Assembly: GCA_013180625.2 (NCBI GenBank)
Contig: SNVD02003448.1
Location: 1 to 64,000 of the forward strand
DNA: 64,000 bases
Reading direction: 5' to 3'
DNA from: Boswellia sacra
Lineage: Eukaryota > Streptophyta > Magnoliopsida > Sapindales > Burseraceae
This document shows, in pieces, positions 57,400 to 64,000 of the stretch; within the stretch, counting starts at the first letter, position 1, and each line of letters begins with the position of its first letter. The translations under genes were made by a program, and so were the position numbers. The notes under the pieces were generated by a model. It was not told where the DNA came from and searched no databases. It saw only the letters and a program-made list of their open reading frames with translations.

Positions 57400-57951
57400 T
57401 CACGAATCCCCAATCCCAAGGTACAATTTGTCATCCCAACTAGCTGCACACTACAAGTCAAGTTAATTTTGTTAGGATAATTTTAGATCTATTCTTTAGG
57501 AGGTGGGCTTGTTGCAATTGTGGTTGAAATGTTCACTATAAATTAGGGATTAGTTTTCCTATTTTATAGTAGTGGTTAGTAGTGGTCCTACATTCATGGC
57601 TTATACCACTTAAAAAAAAAAGTCATATACAACAATCTTTTATAGCTGTTTTTAAATGCAATCATAAAAGCCATTGATTTTACATGAAACACTATAGAGC
57701 CAGATGTAATTTATGGTTAATTTTCAAATCTGCTGCAGATGGAAGATTAGGAAAGCAGATCTTTCAAATACCCAAACAACCTTTCCTTATAATTGAATTT
57801 AACATATAACTTACTATAATCCATCCTATTTGATTTCTCAAACAAAGACGATATATAAAAATTTTGTCATAGTATCATATTTTTTATTATAACAAGGATG
57901 TTATTACCTGTATAACTCTTCCAAGTGTTGAATTCTTTAAAAGTGACAAAA
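57400..57951. other. Intergenic, nothing recognised
   Basis: AT-rich sequence between the duplicated repeat and the CACTA terminus. Confidence 0.4.
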
Positions 57952-57954
57952 TAT

Positions 57955-57972
57955 CACTACAAGAGAAAAACA
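57955..57972 (+). repeat. CACTA terminal inverted repeat, left
   Basis: CACTACAAGAGAAAAACA; the preceding 3 bp (TAT) would be the target duplication. Confidence 0.8.
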
Positions 57973-57984
57973 TTTATTTGACTT

Positions 57985-58651
57985 TTTTTTTGCCGTCAAA
58001 TATGATATTATTTGGCGGTTCATAACTTTCATATATGTCACCGTCAAATATAATAATATTTGACAGTAAGTCAAACAGTCAAATTTTTACTACAACATAT
58101 TTGACTCTTACAAAGTAGTTAAGTTTATATACCATTGGAATCATTTTTTTAGCATTATTTGGCAATTTCTGGAAGAAATATTTGACAGAAACCGTCAAAT
58201 ATGACAAAATTAATGGTCAAAATTTTGAAATTATTGTTAATAATATTTGATAGTAACAGTCAAATATGATGAACCTAACGGTCAAATTTTTTCCAAATTT
58301 GATTGCTCTTAACCGTCAAGTATGTGAGGATAGAATAATATTTGACTCTTTTTTTACAGACAAATATTATTGTAAAACAGTATTTTTAATACTTGTCCGT
58401 TTGGATACTGTCAAGTATGACAAAATTTTTTGCTTATATTTGACTGTTTATTAATACTTGTTCGTTTGGATACTGCCAAGTATGACAGAATTTTTTGGCT
58501 CATATTTGACTGTTTATTAATACTTGTTTGTTTGGATACTGTCAAGTATGACAGAATTTTTTGGCTCATATTTGACTGTTTATTATTGTCAAGTTTTTGA
58601 GAATAGTATTTTTCCTAGTTATCATATTTGAATGTTTTTTACCGTCAATTA

Positions 58652-58655
<4 letters not shown>
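57985..58655 (+). repeat. CACTA subterminal repeats
   Basis: At least ten copies of GTCAA(A/G)TATGA(C/T) and its inverse (A)TATTTGAC occur in both orientations. Such clusters bind the TnpA-type transposase in characterised CACTA elements. Three tandem units of about 65 bp (from 58386, 58451 and 58517) each contain TTTGGATACTG(T/C)CAAGTATG. Confidence 0.85.

Positions 58656-58687
<32 letters not shown>
58655..58687 (+). repeat. (TA)n microsatellite
   Basis: About 16 TA units just inside the CACTA subterminal region. Confidence 0.95.
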
Positions 58688-58689
<2 letters not shown>

Positions 58690-58699
58690 AAAAAAATTA

Positions 58700-60767
58700 T
58701 TTACATTATATAGTCTTTCTTGAAAACATGATAATTTTATAAAACTTTAAAATAAATAAAAATTTATGTTTAAGATCATGTATACATAAAAGAAAAGCTT
58801 AAACACAATACAAATAGAATTATAAAAATATATAGGACTTTATATGGAATGTAGCACTTGAAAACAGCCTGTTATCAAACTTTAATTGCTTCTTACAGTT
58901 GAGAAAAGATACTGACATGCCAGGCCTTCTTAGCCCTTGGATTTTTTCTAATTTTATTGTCATAGCAGCCCCTGAAAAATGGTTGAATGCATGCCTACTA
59001 GTTCTGTTAAAAGTATGTGTAATCGTTCCAATGCATGCCTACCAGTTCTGTTACCTATTATATTAGCAAGAATACAACATATCAAGATTATTTTGTTGAT
59101 ATTCTGCATATATTAGAACAATAACTAGCTCAAACATTGCAACAGCAATAGCATAAACTCTAGGGCTCAAACATAATTTAGCAGTCAATATGCCATTCTA
59201 ACTGGCAATCAAACAGAGCATATCAGTACACATGAGATGCCAATTGCAGACAGTAGTTGAAGCACTAAATGATTCACATATTTATTACAAACAATGCCGA
59301 TCATGATTGATCCTTACCATATAAATGTCAAAGCAAAATGTGAACTTGACATGGCAGAGTACACGAAGGCCAGAAAGAATGTGCCACTATGCAGAACAAC
59401 ACCTCTTAACCTTGGCAATTTTGATGCCAAGTGCAGTGTTGGCCCACTGCCAACTGACTATCCTTATAGAATTAAGTCTGAAGACACTGATAAACTGCCC
59501 TTATATCAGCAAATGTATTGGATTCACTTGGCTATACATTACAAATGAACAAAATGAATTAACTACTTATATAGCAACAAACACGATAAAACTGTGAGAA
59601 GATGATCTAACATATAAACAAAGTTATCAATAAAAAATAGCATGAATCTGACTAGAGAATTTAATAATGTATCTGCCAAATTTAAGATATATTCCTTTCA
59701 GAATCCAGATAATTCATGTGTGTACTTCATAAACATGAAAAGCCAGCACACAGTAGAATCATCAAAATGCTTGCCACAAATTTAAAAATCATGCATGAAT
59801 CTCGAATTCAAACTGTCATTTCAGAAGGCAAAAATAGGTCTCATTTTGATTTCTATTCTGAAGATAAATCCCAAAATAATGGCCCATTTCTCAAACAAGC
59901 AGCCAAAATTTTAAAAGATTTTAGATACTGTCCTACAAAGTGCCAAAATTTGAAATTGCTACTATGATATCAAATCAGTCTCATACTTCTCCAGTTGAAA
60001 CAAAATATTGTTTCCATAAATTGGCAACAATTTATCCCACATTAGCAAAACACAACTAGAAATTCATGCCCTAAAAGCAGCAACAATCCTACCCATCAAA
60101 TCCATACTCAAGTAGCAGTAACAACCCTAAAAGATCATCATAAATGATAATCAATTATATATGCAGAATCTAGTTCATGCACTCAAATAATTTCTGGAAA
60201 ATGTTAATATGCCTTCTATTAATAAGAAATAATTTATTAAAGAAAGATTTGCATAGTATGTGAACATGTGAAAATTCTCCGCTGTAGATATCTGCATATT
60301 TGCAAAATTGGACTTGAAACTCTAACACAAGCAATTGTTGAAAATAAAAGTTTTGTCAATGAAACATGAATCTAAACACTCTATGCCTGGCAATTTAATA
60401 ACTTTCAGAAAGCCATCTTGCAACGAGAGGGACCCCAGAATACAATAGCAGAAGCATAAACCATTTTAAACCCAAAATCTGCTCCACCAGAAACTTAATA
60501 GTTTGAACTTAGACACATTTTTTTTTTCATTAACATAGTTTTTGGAGGAGTAATTTATGTGAAAAATAGAAGCTTGACACAGTTGTAGCTTGCAGCACCG
60601 AGAGAACATATGGACATGGAAAACAATTGTTGAGTACCTAATTAATCATCAACTTCTACTCTGCCATGTTCAAACATATCCTAACTTATCATCATAAACT
60701 TGTCAATACAACATGACCAAGAAAAAAACATTTGAGTTCATAGATAAAGACTGTTGAATTTGGCATT

Positions 60768-60805
<38 letters not shown>

Positions 60806-61170
60806 CTCCCATCATAAATAAACAACATACCATAAAAACAAGAGATCTAGCCAAAAGCCCCTTCGATTTTTGGTCTACACAAGCAAATCCACACCAACAC
60901 CCAGAAACGAAAGAATCAACGTATATATACACATAAAATAAATTAAATTAACAGAATCAAAAAATAAAAAAATGAACAGAAACAAAAAATTAACCCACCA
61001 ATTTATGATCCCCAAAAAATAAGTTAGCAACTGTACACCACATATATCAACAAAATCAATCAACATAACTTCTTCAATCTGCAAGGATGCAACATTAGAT
61101 ATACACTTGTTAGAAAGAATTGACAAATATGAAAACCTTATGTATAAGTTAATTATTTCTTCTATTCAAC
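58700..61170. other. CACTA interior, no recognised coding
   Basis: Two overlapping plus-strand ORFs (59294-59597) and one at 59716-59967 are open but show no family features. A (TA)n run lies at 60772-60803. The region is downstream of the Ulp1 gene on its strand. Confidence 0.4.
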
Positions 61171-61177
61171 CTTATTT

Positions 61178-62850
61178 TCAAGCTTTTTCCTGGGCATGCT
61201 TCAATAATATGAGTTGGGTAACATGCCTTGCCCACTCAGATATGATATCATTAATCTCTTCATCAATATATTTTTCTTTCTTGTTGAACTGCAACATGAT
61301 CAAGCATAATTACTTCTCTCACAATATCCAAACTTGATAAAACAAGTAAAATTGATAGCAACTCACCTTCTCACACAGGATCCTAGGGTCTAACATGATT
61401 TCTTTCATATATCTTAGAATGTAATACCCACATTCAAAGTTTCCCACCTGTCTTGGGCCCTATATGTCTGTAAATAAATTGTTATTGACATAGTAATTGT
61501 GTTTACACATTGTTGAAATGTCATATGAATATCAAAACCATTAAAATTATACCTTCACTAAAATCTAGTAAATTTTCTTCTTCTTTTTATTTCCAACAAA
61601 TTCTTGGCAAGACGCAAACCCCCTACAAGCACATATAATTAACATTAATACTCATAAACTTCCAAAACACCAATAGTTTTATGTTAAGAATGACATGAAA
61701 ATACCGGGTTATAACTTTTTTAACATCTTCACCGATAGCTCTCCTCATTGAATCAAGAAAATATATTTTGAAGGCTATCATGTCAAACACCATCACAGTC
61801 CAATGGTAGCTGCCAGCAACTTATAATAAGTGAATTGTAATACAAAATACTGGAAATAAGTAATCAAATTATATAAATAAAATTAACACATGTTAATAAT
61901 GAAAATATACCCTGGGTTGTAAGGAAGAAAAACAAACTTCTTATCTTTGAAACTTTTTAGCTTGTTTGCAATTGATTCAGAAATGTCAGCATGTAAATTA
62001 GCATCTTGAAGCTTGTTTGGTAGGACTGTTAATGGGTTGATAAAGCCAAACTGTTGTGTGGCTGATCCTCCTTCTAATGTCTCATATAGATAACTACAAT
62101 AACAAATACAATCAATGAACTCTTGCCATTCTCTTACCACAAAAGAGCAAATCAATTAATTAAATAAATGAACTTTCAAAGTGCAACCAAAAACTGATAT
62201 CAAAATGTAGTAAATGTTGTTCATGATATTAAAGTATCGACATTAAAAAACTGCATCTATATTCATAGACAAATAACTATAAATAGAAAGAACATATTTC
62301 TTAGACAAATGAATATGATACAAGAAAACTTAAACCTGTTGTGAAGTTGATTACATTTCTATCAATAATGTTTTAGCAATGCATAATATTCCAAAAACAG
62401 CCCTCTTGTGCCTTTAAGCTATATTGCACAACCTCTCTAGTTAACAAACGGGAAAACAGGCTTTCATATTTCCACAATATAATATCTCAAAATCAAATTA
62501 TTACCAAAAAATCCTACAAAGTAAAGGGTCAAGCTCCCCAGTGTAGCATCAACACGCAACAAAACAAAAAAATAAATCAACAGCATTATTGCATGCGGGC
62601 ATGATGATGAAAATAGAACTAAAAAAAGAAAAAGAAAATGTAAACAGATCTTCCTAAAATTTGATTATTTCCAATATGCATAATAGTTAATACCAAGCAA
62701 TAAACTTAGTCAATAATGGCATAAAGGATGAAATATATTCAAACCTCATATAAACTGAGATGCAGTTTTGCGTTAGCTCCTTAAAGTCGATGATGCACCT
62801 CATATCACCATGAGACAAATAGGTTGCAACATTGTACCCAAATAATCCAA
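61178..62850 (-). pseudogene. Ulp1-type (C48) SUMO-protease-like gene of CACTA element, spliced
   Basis: On the minus strand six exons can be traced with matching GT-AG sites: about 62850-62745 (GYNVATYLSHGD...NCISVYM), 62093-61911 (YLYETLEGG, FGFINP, ISESIANKLKSFKDKKFVFL, PYNPG), 61809-61705 (YHWTVMVFDMIAFKIYFLDS), 61622-61553 (QEFVGNKKKKKIY), 61460-61367 (GPRQVGNFECGYYILRYMKE) and 61288-61178 (to HAQEKA and a stop). The catalytic His (HW), Asp (LDS), Gln (RQV) and Cys (ECGYY) are all present in the family order. One in-frame TAG lies in exon 61553-61622 where Trp is expected. The 5' end is cut by an LTR element at 62854. The protease is often fused to or carried beside CACTA transposase; its target is unknown. 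Confidence 0.85.
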
Positions 62851-62878
62851 CCTTGTTATGGCCATAACAATATTGGGC

Positions 62879-63131
62879 CTCAATTATTTCTAATACAGTA
62901 AAGCCCATTACTGTAGCCCATTATCTGGGCCCGTTATCTGGGTCCCACAATGACCCATCCTGGCTCAATTATCTCTAATACAGTAAGCCCATTACTGTAG
63001 CCCATTATCTGAGCCCGTTATCTAGGTCCCACAATGACCCATCCTGACTCAATTATCTCTAATACAGTAAGCCCATTACTGTAGCCCATTATCTGGGCCC
63101 GTTATCTGGGTCCCACAATGGCCCATCCTGA
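62879..63131 (+). repeat. 84-bp tandem triplication in U3
   Basis: Three head-to-tail units differ by only a few bases. They end 4 bp upstream of the TATA box, the usual place for transcription-enhancing repeats in LTRs. Confidence 0.95.
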
Positions 63132-63135
63132 CTCC

Positions 63136-63143
63136 TATATAAA
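63136..63143 (+). promoter_or_regulatory. TATA box of Tat-like LTR
   Basis: TATATAAA within CTCCTATATAAACCCTCC, a strong plant-type TATA box. Confidence 0.85.
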
Positions 63144-63406
63144 CCCTCCGGATTATTGCTCAAGGTATGCACACTTTTCTGAACTTATTCTCTCTCTAGA
63201 TTTCCTTTACTTTTGAGAGCTTCTCTCTCTAGGGAATCCTCCCAGAAAATTTCGGAGTGCCGGAAACTGACTTGAGTGTCGGAGGGTCTTCGCCGGCACC
63301 ACCGCCGGCACCCCTTACTGTTTTTCTTTGCTCGCAGGACTGGACCCGACGTACGACCCGAGCTCCGACCCGCTTCCCGGCTGTCCGAAAACCGTGCATC
63401 AACAGT

Positions 63407-63424
63407 TGGCGCCGTCTGTGGGGA
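63407..63424 (+). promoter_or_regulatory. Primer-binding site of Tat-like element
   Basis: TGGCGCCGTCTGTGGGGA, the usual site of dicot Tat-type elements, is two bases past the LTR end. Confidence 0.85.
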
Positions 63425-63480
63425 ACGACAATTCAAGCCTCTTTAGTTGTTGCTCCCATCCAAACGTACTAAAACACATC

Positions 63481-63972
63481 ATGAGTCACGAATCCCAACA
63501 CTCAACCTCCCTAGAGGTTGACGAAGAAATCGAGGTTGAAGCGCCTCCCCGACGCCGAAGGGTAGTTGATACGGGGAGAGCTTTAGTGATATCCTCTGGG
63601 GTGGGGCCTAACCTCAGGCAACCCCGACTTCCACTTAGAAGACCGAGGAAGGGCAAGACGAATCGGTTAACTACCATGGAACATACCATGCGGAATTTCA
63701 GTGAACAGATGAATCGTATGGTGACTGTGTTCAACCAAGCATTTGGACAAAATGCTCAGCAGGCTCCCAACACTGCTGGGAATAACCCAATGAGTGCCAT
63801 GGTAGTACCAAATGTCCAGACGGATGTTGGTGGACGCCCTGATTTAGTCGCCCAGACTACTGGATTGCCTCGCCATCAGGTCATTCAACCGAATCTTCCC
63901 CATCCCATTGTTCAAGGGGGGGATGGTCGCCCACAGATTCCCTCTCCCTCGCATATCGTATCTGAACAATAG
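63481..63972 (+). pseudogene. Tat-like gag, N-terminal part
   Basis: I chose the ATG at 63481 (MSHESQHSTSLEVDEE) as start because it follows the primer site by 56 bp; the longer frame from 63328 begins in the LTR. The product is basic (RRRRVV, RRPRKGK) with an amphipathic stretch around TMEHTMRNFSEQMNRMVTVF and a Gln/Pro/Asn-rich tail. It stops at TAG (63970-63972) after SEQ, but the same frame continues LAAVDLRHS to the window end, so the stop is probably a mutation. The capsid domain would lie beyond the window. Confidence 0.75.
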
Positions 63973-64000
63973 TTAGCAGCAGTAGACCTACGACACTCTC

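Larger units (their letters stand above)
62854..63404 (+). repeat. 5' LTR of Tat-like element
   Basis: Starts TGTTATGG and ends ATCAACA. U3 contains three tandem units of 84-85 bp (62879-62963, 62964-63047, 63048-63131) with TACTGTAGCCCATTATCTG. A TATA box (TATATAAA, 63136-63143) follows directly. Confidence 0.88.
57955..64000 (-). mobile_element. CACTA (En/Spm-type) DNA transposon, left end and interior; right end outside window
   Basis: The left terminus CACTACAAGAGAAAAACA (57955-57972) is the plant CACTA terminal inverted repeat. It is followed by about 660 bp of subterminal repeats and, on the minus strand, a spliced Ulp1-type protease gene of the kind carried by many plant CACTA elements. 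I find no inverse terminus (TTGTAGTG) up to 64000. From 62854 on, the element is interrupted by a Tat-like LTR element. Confidence 0.78.
62854..64000 (+). mobile_element. Tat-like Ty3-gypsy element, 5' end (continues past window)
   Basis: A 551-bp LTR (62854-63404), a primer-binding site (63407-63424) and the start of gag are present. It lies antisense in an exon of the CACTA Ulp1 gene; the left 5 bp of flank are AACCT. The low divergence of its tandem units suggests relatively recent activity. Confidence 0.85.

Noticed and set aside
59294..59597. Two overlapping plus-strand ORFs of 84 and 90 codons in the CACTA interior
   Set aside because: Overlap in different frames, no recognisable domain, and opposite to the Ulp1 gene's strand.
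63185..63734. Minus-strand ORFs (83 and 82 codons) in the Tat-like LTR and gag
   Set aside because: GC-rich shadows of the LTR leader and the plus-strand gag frame.

Overview
The window is AT-rich nuclear DNA from a flowering plant, most likely a eudicot. The evidence is the mix of element lineages: Athila and Tat/Ogre Ty3-gypsy, SIRE and Tork Ty1-copia, a TRIM, MULE and CACTA DNA transposons, and fragments of plant-specific families (PPR, LOG, plant mobile domain). I see no intact host gene. Almost everything recognisable is a transposable element, a relic of one, or a gene fragment beside or inside one. The species cannot be named from the sequence.

Layout. 1-2403: 3' end of an Athila-type element (+), with internal 3' region, polypurine tract and a 1.41-kb LTR. 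2404-4908: Tork-type copia pieces, including a gag-protease pseudogene (-) and its LTR, which is split by a 552-bp TRIM (4272-4823). 4909-7560: low-information DNA with a PPR pseudogene. About 7566-12010: a degenerate MULE with long imperfect terminal inverted repeats, a transposase C-terminus, and three repeat arrays (30-bp units, palindromic GCACGACC words, 58-bp units). 13167-14382: a terminal-inverted-repeat element with a 10-bp target duplication, holding a 300-bp foldback MITE (13368-13667) with a perfect 9-bp target duplication.

15656-48900 is a nest on three levels. The outer level is a SIRE-type copia element (-): 3' LTR, polypurine tract, env-like ORF, and, 30 kb to the right, a protease/GAG-pre-integrase piece. 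Inside it lies an Athila element (-), with 3' LTR 18776-20128 and truncated 5' LTR 47176-48187. Its 3' region carries an intronless fragment of a LOG cytokinin-activating enzyme gene. Inside the Athila is a 16.8-kb Tat/Ogre-clade element (+, 24381-41187) flanked by the 5-bp duplication AGCTA. The Tat element has two RNase H domains and an antisense, intron-containing plant mobile domain (PMD) pseudogene. All coding regions are broken by stops.

48900-64000: sparse AT-rich DNA; a 3.73-kb solo LTR (50788-54520); a 225-bp GC-rich direct duplication; and the left end of a CACTA element at 57955 with dense subterminal repeats and a spliced Ulp1-type protease pseudogene (-). A second Tat-like element (+, LTR 62854-63404, gag start) interrupts that pseudogene and runs off the window.

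The genes do not form a pathway; the shared theme is elements inserting into elements. The most unusual points are the LOG capture, the antisense PMD gene whose upstream DNA resembles the LTR of its host element, the palindrome array in the MULE, and the microhomology deletion joining Athila to copia.
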